From: UBA1181 sp045226255
GTDB taxonomy: Bacteria; Bacteroidota; Bacteroidia; Bacteroidales; Paludibacteraceae
Reading direction: 5' to 3'
DNA: 64,000 nucleotides
NCBI GenBank assembly: GCA_045226255.1
Contig: JBGVCG010000016.1
Location: 186,001 to 250,000 of the forward strand
In this document: one piece after another, positions 1 to 8,804 of the stretch
How the letters are laid out: each line of letters opens with the position of its first letter
How positions within the stretch are numbered: the stretch's first letter is position 1
Notes under the pieces: generated by a model
Told to the model about the DNA's origin: nothing
Database searches by the model: none
Seen by the model: only the letters and a program-made list of their open reading frames with translations
Program-made: the position numbers and the translations under genes

Positions 1-980
1 ACAAGTCCTGAAATGTGATTCTCTACTAGCTCTACATTGGCACCTTTATTGCTTACAATTACAGGAATATGATTAAGCATATACTCGATTGTAACACGTC
101 CGAAAGCTTCGTTTAATGAAGGAACAACGGCTATGTCTGCATTTGATATTTCGGTAGAGATATCTTTTTTATATCCACAAAATATAACATATTTTTCCGC
201 ATTATGCTCTATCACATATCTTTTTAATGATTCGGCATATATACTATTGTCTCCGCCCAACAAATATAGACATATTTTTTGGGGGGTGTTTTCAATAATC
301 GAAATCACAGATTCAACGACTTGTTTCTGATTCTTTTTTTCGTTAATTACACCTATACATATGATGTTTGTATAATCACGTTTTTCACAAATATTTTTTT
401 TGTATATCCGATCATCACTAATTCCGTTATATATTGTGATTATGTTTTTAAATCCAATTTTAGTGTAGTGCGTATTAATAGAATCAGAAATCGCAATATT
501 TTGGTTTACAAACCAATTATTTATTTTTTTTTGTAACCATTTCCCCAAAGCATAATTTAAATTATAATCAATGGAGCCAAATTCACGAAGATGCTTCACA
601 TGTTTTATACCTGATATCAAGTTGAAAAACTCACCAATATGAATAACCGACGAGTTGCTATGAATTATATCTATTTTATTGAATTTGTATCGGACTTTTG
701 CATATGCAAACAAATAAAAAACTGGATTAATTAGAACTCTAATTAATCCTTTTGCCCAACATATTATAGACGAAGTATCACATAATGACAAAAAGAATAG
801 AGATGTGACATATTCAATATTATTTTTTTTTAGTTCATTGGATAATAGGCCTTCACAAGGAATTAATAGGAGCGGAGTATGTCCCATTTTTTTCAATTCG
901 ATCATCAGTTGGAGCATAGATAAATTTGCTCCCATTAATCCAGAATATGAGGCTATAAATAGAATTCTTTTATTATTCAT
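1..980 (-). CDS. Glycosyltransferase family 4 (GT-B), C-terminus cut by window edge
   Basis: The reading frame opens at an ATG (base 980) and runs off the left edge after about 326 codons, so the C-terminus is missing. It begins MNNKRILFIASYSGLMGAN, a GT-B N-terminal domain start. Near the edge it has EAFGRVTIEYM, the E-x7-E motif of GT4 retaining transferases that contacts the nucleotide-sugar. No signal peptide or membrane segment is seen, so it should act at the cytoplasmic face adding a sugar to a lipid-linked unit. The start overlaps the upstream gene's stop by 8 nt, indicating translational coupling. The gene is markedly AT-rich (16 of 60 G+C in bases 181-240). Donor and acceptor cannot be told. 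Confidence 0.85.
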   Translation of the reverse strand, partial: MNNKRILFIASYSGLMGANLSMLQLMIELKKMGHTPLLLIPCEGLLSNELKKNNIEYVTSLFFLSLCDTSSIICWAKGLIRVLINPVFYLFAYAKVRYKFNKIDIIHSNSSVIHIGEFFNLISGIKHVKHLREFGSIDYNLNYALGKWLQKKINNWFVNQNIAISDSINTHYTKIGFKNIITIYNGISDDRIYKKNICEKRDYTNIICIGVINEKKNQKQVVESVISIIENTPQKICLYLLGGDNSIYAESLKRYVIEHNAEKYVIFCGYKKDISTEISNADIAVVPSLNEAFGRVTIEYMLNHIPVIVSNKGANVELVENHISGL

Positions 981-1767
981 GTGCCTTCATAATTTTTAAG
1001 ATAGACCCATTTATAAATGAAGCCATTTCAGAATAGCTACTATAAAAGCTGCCCCAAATTTCCTTTGTGAGAGATAATGCCCACAATTCCACAACAGCAT
1101 CTTTAATACCTTGTTTAGATGCTCTTGAAAGGACGGAGTCATAAGATAATATTATTCCTCCATATTTGTCTTTTAGATATATTTTTACCTCTTGATCATC
1201 AGAACACAAGAAAAACCTTGCATCCTTTTCGTTGGATAGCTTTGAATCGATTGCTTTTTCAAACATTTCAATAGGAGACTGTTCTATAGATGCTTTGTTG
1301 TCTTTCCTCCTAATATGCAGGCCATAGGTGTTTGAAGAAAACTGAGATGTTATCACTTCTATTTTTTCCCGTATATCTTCCTTTGGCACAAAAAGTTCTT
1401 TTATTGGATATAAATCACCTTGCTGGCTATACGTTGTAATATACACGTCATTGGAGAAATTAATACTATTTAGTGCATCAAGTTGCAAGTCATAATAGAA
1501 ATTTCTATTTAGTAGAGAATTTAGTATTTTCGGGATAAATAGATTTCTTGCAGAGGCTCTATTATATAAAAAATGATTTAACAACGAGTGATCATCAATA
1601 TTTAACAGTTCATTAGGCTCGAAAATGTCACTAAAACAGCAATTAAACCCTGGCTCTCTGATCCAAAATATCTTTAGGTCAATATTATGCTTTTTGCAAA
1701 AATTGACAACGGAAGATACAACTCTTAACCGATTTCCTAAACCTGCGTATGGTATCAAGTTAATCAT
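973..1767 (-). CDS. Fucosyltransferase-like (POFUT/NodZ-type GT-B) glycosyltransferase
   Basis: The 264-residue product has GLGNRLR near residue 10, which resembles the nucleotide-binding loop of the O-fucosyltransferase/NodZ/FUT8 superfamily. It also has HIRRKDN near residue 151, matching that superfamily's HxR(R) motif. The C-terminal SFYSSYSEMA segment resembles the family's conserved end. I infer transfer of a sugar, possibly fucose, during repeat-unit assembly in the cytoplasm. No GDP-fucose pathway gene is in view. It lies 45 nt after a GT2 gene and overlaps the next glycosyltransferase by 8 nt. It is short for the superfamily, so substrate assignment is weak. Confidence 0.6.
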   Translation of the reverse strand: MINLIPYAGLGNRLRVVSSVVNFCKKHNIDLKIFWIREPGFNCCFSDIFEPNELLNIDDHSLLNHFLYNRASARNLFIPKILNSLLNRNFYYDLQLDALNSINFSNDVYITTYSQQGDLYPIKELFVPKEDIREKIEVITSQFSSNTYGLHIRRKDNKASIEQSPIEMFEKAIDSKLSNEKDARFFLCSDDQEVKIYLKDKYGGIILSYDSVLSRASKQGIKDAVVELWALSLTKEIWGSFYSSYSEMASFINGSILKIMKAHE

Positions 1768-1812
1768 AGTCTATATATTTCACGTGTAATTGTTAACCGT
1801 AACTAATGTATT

Positions 1813-2775
1813 TTATTGATTCCCATAGGACTTTAGCCAACATAGAAAATAAAAAAGTGGGAAAGATAAATATAATAGTTGCATTTTTTTTCTTAGGAAT
1901 CGAACTTGACTATCAATCTTATATCGATAAATCCCAGATATGTTCGATTTTTTTAAATATCTGAAATTTACATCTTTTGTTTTTAGGGAATCATTCACAA
2001 GATTGGAAAAAGATATGTATTGCATGTAATTCAGTATTGCTTTTTCTCCTGGATTGTGTTCAATTTTGCCAATAAAATCACTGATTATTCCCACGGATTT
2101 CAACATGCAATCGATACGTTCTTTAGAATATGAATTTGAGGCGCTTCCCTCTCTACCAATGACATAATAAAAGTTTATGTCTGAAAATCTAACCTTGTTA
2201 GAGTAATACATTGCTTGAAGCATGAAATTTGTATCCTCTCCATTCTTTACTGAAGGCAGAAACATGATTTCGTGACTGAGGATGAATTTTCGATCGAAAC
2301 ATACTCCACATACACTTCCACGTAAATAGCCAGCATTTAAAATATTTATACTTTCATACAATTGATTCTCTTTGAACAATTGGTTCCAATCATAAACTTT
2401 TTTCTCCTCAACGATAAAATTACAGATAACAATATCAGCCTTAACACAGTTATCAATATCGCTAATTGCCTGAGATAGTGCCGAATCGCCTAATTTATCA
2501 TCTGGATCAACAAATAAGATAACATCTCCATTTGCATGTTTCATACCCTCATTACGTGCGATAGAAACCCCTTGGTTTTTTTGCTCGATCAACAATATAT
2601 TGTCATGAATCGATTGGTAACATTTTATTATGTTTGATGAGTTGTCAAGGGAACCGTCATTCACACATATCACCTCAAACTGATTGTCTGATATGTTTTG
2701 TTTGTAGATTGAATCAAGGCATCGAGCTATGTAAGGCTCAACGTTATATATTGGTATGATAATTGACAATTTCAT
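1813..2775 (-). CDS. Glycosyltransferase family 2
   Basis: The 320-residue protein opens with SIIIPIYNVEPYIARCLDS, the classic GT2 GT-A start. A nucleotide-binding CVNDGSLDNSS motif follows, then the metal-binding FVDPDD near residue 90. No membrane helices are obvious; the C-terminus is basic with a short hydrophobic stretch that may touch the membrane. It would add one sugar to the growing unit at the inner face of the cytoplasmic membrane. Its ATG overlaps the end of the upstream pyruvyl-transferase gene by 4 nt (ATGA). Like its neighbours to the left it is AT-rich. The sugar is unknown. Confidence 0.85.
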   Translation of the reverse strand: MKLSIIIPIYNVEPYIARCLDSIYKQNISDNQFEVICVNDGSLDNSSNIIKCYQSIHDNILLIEQKNQGVSIARNEGMKHANGDVILFVDPDDKLGDSALSQAISDIDNCVKADIVICNFIVEEKKVYDWNQLFKENQLYESINILNAGYLRGSVCGVCFDRKFILSHEIMFLPSVKNGEDTNFMLQAMYYSNKVRFSDINFYYVIGREGSASNSYSKERIDCMLKSVGIISDFIGKIEHNPGEKAILNYMQYISFSNLVNDSLKTKDVNFRYLKKSNISGIYRYKIDSQVRFLRKKMQLLYLSFPLFYFLCWLKSYGNQ

Positions 2776-3899
2776 TGCAAACCTTTTTCTATGAAACGAA
2801 TGCTGTCATTTTTCCAAGAAGATAATAATGCATTTGTTTCTTCGTAATTGATTGACGACTTTATTACGTTCTCAACATTCGCTTCATCTTCTCCTACAAG
2901 CCGATCCATTAGGCGTAATGAGCCGAGTAAAGATATAAGACGGCTATTCCCTCTGCTATTGTTTGTCATGGTCAGAAAAGGCTTGTTAAATATGATAGAG
3001 AAGACTGTGCCATGGAACGAGTCGGTAACCACAAAATCGGCTTCCATGATTCCTTTCAACCATTCCTCAATGGAAGGGAAAATACAATCTGACAAACCTT
3101 TTGCTCCAACTTTAGAGAACTTTTCTTTGGCCATCACCTCATTGGGTGTTAGTTGTAAAGATTTTGATATTTGATTCACAATATTTCTCTTCCCATTTGA
3201 CTTGTCAAGTACATATACCATCATTTTTTTGCATGAAGAGATTTGTGGATATTTTGCTCTAACTAATTGCTCATATACATCCCTATTAATCAAAAATGTA
3301 GGGTCTAATACCCATTCTGCATCAACACCAAAATTTTTTTTGCATAAATTTAGAGCGCTATCTTCTCGAACAGATATGCCTTTAAATTTTTTTAATAGAG
3401 TAGCACATTCTATAGTTTTCTTTTTTGAAAAAGACCACCAATCTACACCAAATGACGCAGCATAAGCAATTTTATGAATATCCATATTTTGGAAATCACT
3501 CAAAAAGAATTTCTCAATATACTTTCTATCGCCTCTCCACACTTGATCGCTACCAACAACAATAGCATCAAACCCAGCGTTACAAAATACATCTAGATTT
3601 CTTATAGCTACTGTTTTTGTTATTGCTATGTGTCCTTTTACGAATTCACGTGTGTTTTGATTTATTATATCCTGTTCTTTTTGTGTTGGCCATCCTCTTA
3701 GAGGCAAATGTATTCCTTTGATTCTCTTTAATATTCTACTCACAAAAGAAGTGAAAATAGTCTTATAAGGCATAGACATTGTATAATCCATAGTGATTGG
3801 TTCATGTCCCATTCCCCGCAATACAAGATGTAATGCGTAGTTTTGTAAGATACACCCATAATTATTTGTTAATGGGTGTGTTAGTATCCCTATTTTCAT
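2772..3899 (-). CDS. Polysaccharide pyruvyl transferase family protein
   Basis: The 375-residue protein matches the polysaccharide pyruvyl transferase family: MKIGILTHPLTNNYGCILQNYAL at the start, GSDQVWRGD near residue 120, and DSFHGTVFSIIFNKPF near residue 295. Family members transfer pyruvate from phosphoenolpyruvate to a sugar as a ketal, giving an acidic polymer, although some act as glycosyltransferases. It overlaps by 4 nt with both the upstream iron-sulfur F420-hydrogenase-beta-like gene and the downstream GT2. Pairing with that iron-sulfur family is common in polysaccharide loci, which suggests the two products cooperate. AT-rich relative to the genes at 5-13 kb. Confidence 0.85.
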   Translation of the reverse strand: MKIGILTHPLTNNYGCILQNYALHLVLRGMGHEPITMDYTMSMPYKTIFTSFVSRILKRIKGIHLPLRGWPTQKEQDIINQNTREFVKGHIAITKTVAIRNLDVFCNAGFDAIVVGSDQVWRGDRKYIEKFFLSDFQNMDIHKIAYAASFGVDWWSFSKKKTIECATLLKKFKGISVREDSALNLCKKNFGVDAEWVLDPTFLINRDVYEQLVRAKYPQISSCKKMMVYVLDKSNGKRNIVNQISKSLQLTPNEVMAKEKFSKVGAKGLSDCIFPSIEEWLKGIMEADFVVTDSFHGTVFSIIFNKPFLTMTNNSRGNSRLISLLGSLRLMDRLVGEDEANVENVIKSSINYEETNALLSSWKNDSIRFIEKGLQ

Positions 3900-5026
3900 A
3901 ACGATCTTCTGAATTTCCTATAGATTCTTTTAATTAGAGAAGGTTTCATTTTATCCAAAACTGGTTGTACGCCTTTCAAACCATTGCTTGAAAAGCTACT
4001 CCAAAACGGAGCTATGTATTTGTTCTCCGCTACACTCCTTTCGATTGATGGATTGTGTCTGTAAGCCTCTTCGTAGCTTGTCTGTTTCTTAGGAATATTG
4101 CAGGAATACAACGATTGTTGTCCTTGGCGGGAGTGCACAAGGATTAGTGAGGTCCCTCTATCGTCATCCCAGTCTGGATCATTTATTCCCCAAAAATCCG
4201 CTATGGTTAAATTACTGCCACTCTTGCCTGATTTTGCGGGACATGTGTGACACGAAGGCCGTAAGCAAAAATTTTTTAAAAAGACTTGCATAAAAGGGTT
4301 TTTCTTGTGTGAATCATTCACGAGAACATTACCTTCTGTTCCGTCTATTTTTAGCCTAAAGTTTTTCCACCCTGTGGATTTTTCCCTGAATTTGACACTT
4401 GTTATTTGTTCGATCTTGTTTGAGGTGACGCTCCATAGGTAATCCCGCCACACCAAAGGGCTGGGCACTCCGTGACATACAACATCCACTGTGAGCAGAT
4501 TATCGTACTCTTTGCCTAAGAATCGCCTCAAACCTGCGATCTGGCAGGGTGTGCCTGTGTATATAACCTTGCGTCCTTGTGATAGAAAGGCTCTGGCTTG
4601 TTGGTAGGTTTTCCCTACTCTGCTCTGCACATATTTGGATCCACGAAAGGGCGCCAAACCCTCTTTCGTTTCCGTATAGTCGTGAACAACTTCCCATTGC
4701 TCGTTAAAACGAGCTCCGAAGACCACACCGCCCTCGTCAAGAATAGATTCCGCCAGCATTGTGAAAATGCCTCCGGAAGAACTCTCTTTGCGAACCTCCT
4801 CGTTGGGATTGATGGCAGCATAGACATTCAACGGTTTGCGTGTTTCCCCTGGATGCAATACTGGGCAGACCGTTTCGCACAATCCACATTTCACGCATAT
4901 TTCCTTGTCGACCAAAGGATAACGAAAGCCCTTCTCGTCCTCCTCGAACGATATGCAATGCTTGGGACAAGCCTGCACACATGCAGCGCATCCACAACAA
5001 TTATGCTTGTCCGTAATGGTGATCAT
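3896..5026 (-). CDS. Coenzyme F420 hydrogenase/dehydrogenase beta-like iron-sulfur protein
   Basis: The N-terminus of this 376-residue protein carries two [4Fe-4S] ferredoxin motifs: Cys10/13/16/20 and Cys44/47/50/54. The rest matches the FrhB_FdhB N- and C-terminal domains (SSGGIFTMLAE, YTGTPCQIAGLRRFL, CPAKSG, ADFWGI). Bacteroidales are not known to use F420, so the family probably performs a flavin/iron-sulfur reduction linked to sugar modification; the exact reaction is undefined. It sits between a flippase (4-nt overlap) and a pyruvyl transferase (4-nt overlap), so all three are likely co-translated. The composition change between GC-richer DNA and the AT-rich left end falls roughly at this gene. 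Confidence 0.8.
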   Translation of the reverse strand: MITITDKHNCCGCAACVQACPKHCISFEEDEKGFRYPLVDKEICVKCGLCETVCPVLHPGETRKPLNVYAAINPNEEVRKESSSGGIFTMLAESILDEGGVVFGARFNEQWEVVHDYTETKEGLAPFRGSKYVQSRVGKTYQQARAFLSQGRKVIYTGTPCQIAGLRRFLGKEYDNLLTVDVVCHGVPSPLVWRDYLWSVTSNKIEQITSVKFREKSTGWKNFRLKIDGTEGNVLVNDSHKKNPFMQVFLKNFCLRPSCHTCPAKSGKSGSNLTIADFWGINDPDWDDDRGTSLILVHSRQGQQSLYSCNIPKKQTSYEEAYRHNPSIERSVAENKYIAPFWSSFSSNGLKGVQPVLDKMKPSLIKRIYRKFRRSL

Positions 5027-6546
5027 CTGTGTAATCTTTTCAACAAAGGGGAAAGAATTAGTTCTTTCTCATAAGCATTGATACTGAACATTCCTGCGGC
5101 AATCACATACACGATCGTATATAATATCGCTGTCCCTATCAGAGTCATCCATGAGTCTATCTGGATAACAGTATGGGTCAGTCCCCAAAAAAGTGCGGAG
5201 ACGAGCAAAGGCATTATGTTCATTTTTATGATTTCCTTCCAAAAACTGACGATATCGATGTTCTGCTTGTTTCGATAGTAAATATTCATGATGAGACCTT
5301 GCCCCAGCAACAGAGCCATCGAGACTGCAATGGCGCACCCAATACCTCCCCATAGCTTGGCAAAAATGTATTCCGCCACTAATGCTAAAAAAGCAATGGC
5401 GATATATAGTAAACTTCTGAATTTCATTTGATTACGCGCTTGCAGGATGGTGATGCCTAAGTTCTGTATCAATGGAGTATAAAGTGCCACGAAGAAGAGC
5501 AGGGTCATCACATAGGCATCTTCATACGCTTCGCCTGCCCAAAGGATAACGAATTGCCTTCCAAACACAATAAATGTGAAGAGGATGAAGCACATGATGA
5601 TATTCTGGATACGCCCTACCTTGATGAACAAATCCGAAATCTCCTTGTTGTTATTTTTTAAGGCAACCATGCCTGTCACCTTTGGCAAAAAAACACTTGA
5701 GATGGAGGTGGAGAACTGCATGTAGAGATGCTCCAGCTGGATGGCCACCGCAAACACGGAGACTGCGATGGTTCCTGAGACCGCACCCAAAACGAATTGT
5801 CCCGTGCTCCAATAGATACGGTCCATAATTGCGTTGAGAAATATCCAAAGGGAATATATCGTCACCTCGCGAAGGAAGTCCCATCGGAAAGAGACAAAAT
5901 GTATCTGGATGTGTAGTTTGCTTTTGCAATAAAAGAAGTTCAGCAGTAGGGTCACCACATTGAAGACCGTGAGAAGAACTACCATGGCGACAGCGCGATA
6001 GCCCATGGAGAGTAAGGCAATCATGATGACGGTGTTCAGCACGATGCGTATGATGGCGACAATCTTCGGGAAGACGAACTCTTCGTAAGCTGTTAGAATT
6101 GAGCCAAATATGCTCATCGGGAAGGTGAAGGCCAGGTTGAAGACCAAAATCAGCATCATGGTCTGTGCCCTGCTGATCTCCTCCACCGTCATTGTTTCGT
6201 CGAAGAGCCTATCCACGTTGAAGTAGAGGGCGAGTCCACCCACCAGTGCGATGCAACCAATGACGATGTATAGGATGAGGAACATCCCGAACATCTCATA
6301 CTGTTCTTTCTGTTTCCCTTCCGCCCTGAACTTGGAGGTATAGCGCACGATAGCGTTGCCAAAGCCTAGGTCTAGGATGGTCAGATAGGCAATGACGGAG
6401 GCCACCAAGGAGTACAAGCCATACTCGCTCTGCCCCATCATACGAAGCATATAAGGGGTATATAGCAATCCCACCAACACATTCAAAACTATGACGACAT
6501 AGTTCAGAACGGCTCCAGCTTTCAGTTGATTGGACTGAGGGAACAT
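5023..6546 (-). CDS. Wzx-like oligosaccharide flippase (module A)
   Basis: This 507-residue integral membrane protein has roughly 12-14 hydrophobic helices. It begins with a polar KAGAVLNYVVIVLNVLVGLLYTPYMLRMMG segment typical of the Polysacc_synt/MATE-like flippase family, followed by GQSEYGLYSLVASVIAYLTILDLGFGNAIVRY. It would move undecaprenyl-linked repeat units across the cytoplasmic membrane before polymerisation. Its stop overlaps the iron-sulfur gene by 4 nt. It is separated by 138 nt, including a REP-like element, from the epimerase upstream. It is the only flippase in module A; the matching polymerase is not in the window. Confidence 0.88.
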   Translation of the reverse strand: MFPQSNQLKAGAVLNYVVIVLNVLVGLLYTPYMLRMMGQSEYGLYSLVASVIAYLTILDLGFGNAIVRYTSKFRAEGKQKEQYEMFGMFLILYIVIGCIALVGGLALYFNVDRLFDETMTVEEISRAQTMMLILVFNLAFTFPMSIFGSILTAYEEFVFPKIVAIIRIVLNTVIMIALLSMGYRAVAMVVLLTVFNVVTLLLNFFYCKSKLHIQIHFVSFRWDFLREVTIYSLWIFLNAIMDRIYWSTGQFVLGAVSGTIAVSVFAVAIQLEHLYMQFSTSISSVFLPKVTGMVALKNNNKEISDLFIKVGRIQNIIMCFILFTFIVFGRQFVILWAGEAYEDAYVMTLLFFVALYTPLIQNLGITILQARNQMKFRSLLYIAIAFLALVAEYIFAKLWGGIGCAIAVSMALLLGQGLIMNIYYRNKQNIDIVSFWKEIIKMNIMPLLVSALFWGLTHTVIQIDSWMTLIGTAILYTIVYVIAAGMFSINAYEKELILSPLLKRLHR

Positions 6547-6630
6547 TGTTATTTATTGATTGGGAAACGATGAGACGCGAAATGGATCACATCCCATTGA
6601 TTGGCATATACACATCAACACATTAGGAAA

Positions 6631-6677
6631 CACAGGGCATTGCCTTGGGCTATATTTGTTTTAGCCTTTCAGGCTTG
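6631..6677. repeat. REP-like element with two small hairpins
   Basis: The gap between the epimerase and flippase genes holds AGCCT-TTC-AGGCT (6663-6675) and an imperfect hairpin CAGGGC-ATT-GCCTTG (about 6633-6648). Their arrangement resembles short palindromic repeats I recall as scattered through Bacteroidales genomes. Neither hairpin has a downstream T-run on the minus strand, so it is not a clear intrinsic terminator. Only one copy was noticed in this window. Confidence 0.4.
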
Positions 6678-6684
6678 TAGGTGC

Positions 6685-7752
6685 TTATTGATGGAGGATT
6701 TTGCCGGCATATTTCGCGTACCACTCCGCAAAGGCACGTAGCCCCGTGCGCAAAGAGGTGTGTGGCCTAAACCCGAAATCATTCTCCAACGCAGAGATGT
6801 CGGCATATGTCGCTAAGACATCCCCGGGCTGCATCGGGACTAATTCCTTGTGCGCCTCAAAATCATAGTCGGCAGGCAACACATTGGCCCGGACTAGTTC
6901 CTCCTGTAGTATCGTGACGAAGTTCAGCAGATTCTCTGGCTTACTGTTGCCGATATTGTACAGTTTGTACGGTGGCACAGGCAAACCATCGTCTCCGACA
7001 TGTTTTTCGGGAGCGCCCTTCATCACACGAAATACACCCTCCACAATATCGTCGATATAGGTGAAGTCCCGCAGGCAATTCCCATAATTGAATATCTGGA
7101 TTTTCTGTCCCGACAGCAGTTTGTCGGTGAAGCTAAAATATGCCATGTCCGGTCTTCCGGCTGGTCCATAGACCGTAAAGAAGCGGAGGCCCGTGCAAGG
7201 GATATTGTAGAGCTTGCTGTAGGCATGGGCCATCAGCTCGTTGCTTTTCTTGGTGGCGGCGTAAAGGGATACCGGAGTGTCCACCTTATCGTCCGTCGAA
7301 TAGGGCACCTTCCTATTCGATCCGTAAACGCCGGAGGAGGAGGCGTAGACCAGGTGCCACACATTGTGATGACGGCAAGCCTCCAGGATGTTATAGAAAC
7401 CGATGATATTGCTTTCAATATAAGCGCCTGGGTTGGTGATGCTGGAGCGGACGCCTGCCTGTGCGGCCAGATTGACGACCACATTGGGGTGATGTTCCTC
7501 GAAGAGTTGATCCACAGCCTGTTTGTCGGCGATGTCTATTTTCTTAAAGGTCCAATTTCCGCCCATATCCGCGATTTCACGCAACCGCTCGTATTTAATG
7601 TTCACATCATAATAATCTGTGATACAATCTATTCCGACCACCTTGGCACTGGGTTCCTCCTTCAGTATCCGTTTGACGAGGTTACCCCCGATGAATCCTG
7701 CGGCACCCGTGACGAGGATGGTTGAATTCGAAAGAGATAAATTCACATGCAT
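6685..7752 (-). CDS. NAD-dependent sugar-nucleotide epimerase (UDP-glucuronate 4-epimerase-like)
   Basis: I place the start at ATG 7752, giving 355 residues; the frame extends upstream only to a TTG. The N-terminus has the Rossmann motif GAAGFIGGNL, then an SSSGVYG segment and YAATK, the catalytic Tyr-Lys of extended short-chain dehydrogenases. Length and the FFTVYGPAGRPDMAYF segment fit the UDP-glucuronate/UDP-glucose 4-epimerase group. It would interconvert a hexose or hexuronate nucleotide sugar (for example UDP-GlcA to UDP-GalA) to feed the module A transferases. It lies 54 nt after a GT2 gene. Exact substrate is inferred from overall resemblance only. Confidence 0.82.
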   Translation of the reverse strand: MHVNLSLSNSTILVTGAAGFIGGNLVKRILKEEPSAKVVGIDCITDYYDVNIKYERLREIADMGGNWTFKKIDIADKQAVDQLFEEHHPNVVVNLAAQAGVRSSITNPGAYIESNIIGFYNILEACRHHNVWHLVYASSSGVYGSNRKVPYSTDDKVDTPVSLYAATKKSNELMAHAYSKLYNIPCTGLRFFTVYGPAGRPDMAYFSFTDKLLSGQKIQIFNYGNCLRDFTYIDDIVEGVFRVMKGAPEKHVGDDGLPVPPYKLYNIGNSKPENLLNFVTILQEELVRANVLPADYDFEAHKELVPMQPGDVLATYADISALENDFGFRPHTSLRTGLRAFAEWYAKYAGKILHQ

Positions 7753-7806
7753 GGCAATATCAATGGTTTTACCGTACCCCAATATTCGTTATTGTCCCGA
7801 CCTCGC

Positions 7807-8763
7807 TCAGCCTCTCACCCGGTTCTTGATACACAGCACGATTTGCTTGGTCAGGGAGAAGCCTAGGTTCTTATTCGGGAGGTAGGTCCGAATGCCTTGA
7901 CAGATAGACTGCCGCTGCTCCCGGGAGATGCAGTTGTATAGATTATGCCGCATTAGATGATAGCCCATGGCAAATAACATGCGCCCCATCGCACGGTCAT
8001 GTTTATTGGGCTCCCGGGCCGACACCCGCTGGTATACGTTGAATATGTTATGGATCTCTTGCGAGAGTATTTTCCTAGTATCCGCTGAGGAACGGATCGA
8101 GGAGGCGTTGCTCCGTCGATAGTGGTACAGCGGGGTGTGGACGAACTCGATGGTGTGGCAGTTGGCCACCAGTTGCGAAGTGATCACGAAGTCCTCGAAC
8201 ATATTGCAGGTCGGGAACTCCAGTCCGTTGTAGGCCTCACGTTTCGTCAAACGGCTCCAGACATAGGCGTCCGTCTCCAAGGAGAGGATCGTCTCGTAGT
8301 AGGTGTCGCGGGAGGCTTCGTAGTGGCTGAGGACCTCGTCATGGTCCTCATATTCCTCCGACCAGTCGCAGCATACCATGTCCGCACCCGTATCCACCGC
8401 CCGTTCATAGAGAATCTCCAACATATCGGGCTCGATCCAGTCGTCGGAGTCCACGTGCAGGATGTAATCCCCTGTCGCCTGCTCCACCCCAGCCCGACGA
8501 GCCTGTGGCAGACCCATGTTGCGATCGAGGTTGATGACCTTGATGTCCGCTTCCGGATACTCCTTCCTCACGTCGGAGAGCACGTTCATAGAGCCATCCT
8601 TCGTGCAGTCGTTGACGAAGATGAACTCCACGCTCCTGAAAGTCTGCGAGAAGAGAGAGCGCGCGCAACGTTCGATGTAGTGCTCCACGCCATAGACCGG
8701 CACAATGACCGACACCTTCGGCGTAGGGACAGTTTTACCGTCCATTTCAATTCGTTTGTCCAT
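7807..8763 (-). CDS. Glycosyltransferase family 2
   Basis: The 318-residue protein begins VSVIVPVYGVEHYIERCARSLF about 17 residues in, followed by FVNDCTKDGS and the DxD-type motif HVDSDDWIEP near residue 105. It is a GT-A, inverting-type transferase acting on the cytoplasmic side. The C-terminal third is basic with no clear membrane helix. It sits between another GT2 (41-nt gap) and the epimerase (54-nt gap) in module A. This stretch is much richer in G+C than the left end of the window. Substrate unknown. Confidence 0.87.
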   Translation of the reverse strand: MDKRIEMDGKTVPTPKVSVIVPVYGVEHYIERCARSLFSQTFRSVEFIFVNDCTKDGSMNVLSDVRKEYPEADIKVINLDRNMGLPQARRAGVEQATGDYILHVDSDDWIEPDMLEILYERAVDTGADMVCCDWSEEYEDHDEVLSHYEASRDTYYETILSLETDAYVWSRLTKREAYNGLEFPTCNMFEDFVITSQLVANCHTIEFVHTPLYHYRRSNASSIRSSADTRKILSQEIHNIFNVYQRVSAREPNKHDRAMGRMLFAMGYHLMRHNLYNCISREQRQSICQGIRTYLPNKNLGFSLTKQIVLCIKNRVRG

Positions 8764-8804
8764 TCAAAATAGCGTTTGCGACGAAGAGGGTTCCCCCGCC
8801 TCCG

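Noticed and set aside
7000..7725. 241-codon plus-strand frame opposite the epimerase
   Set aside because: Reverse-frame shadow of a gene with full Rossmann and YxxxK motifs; no independent support.
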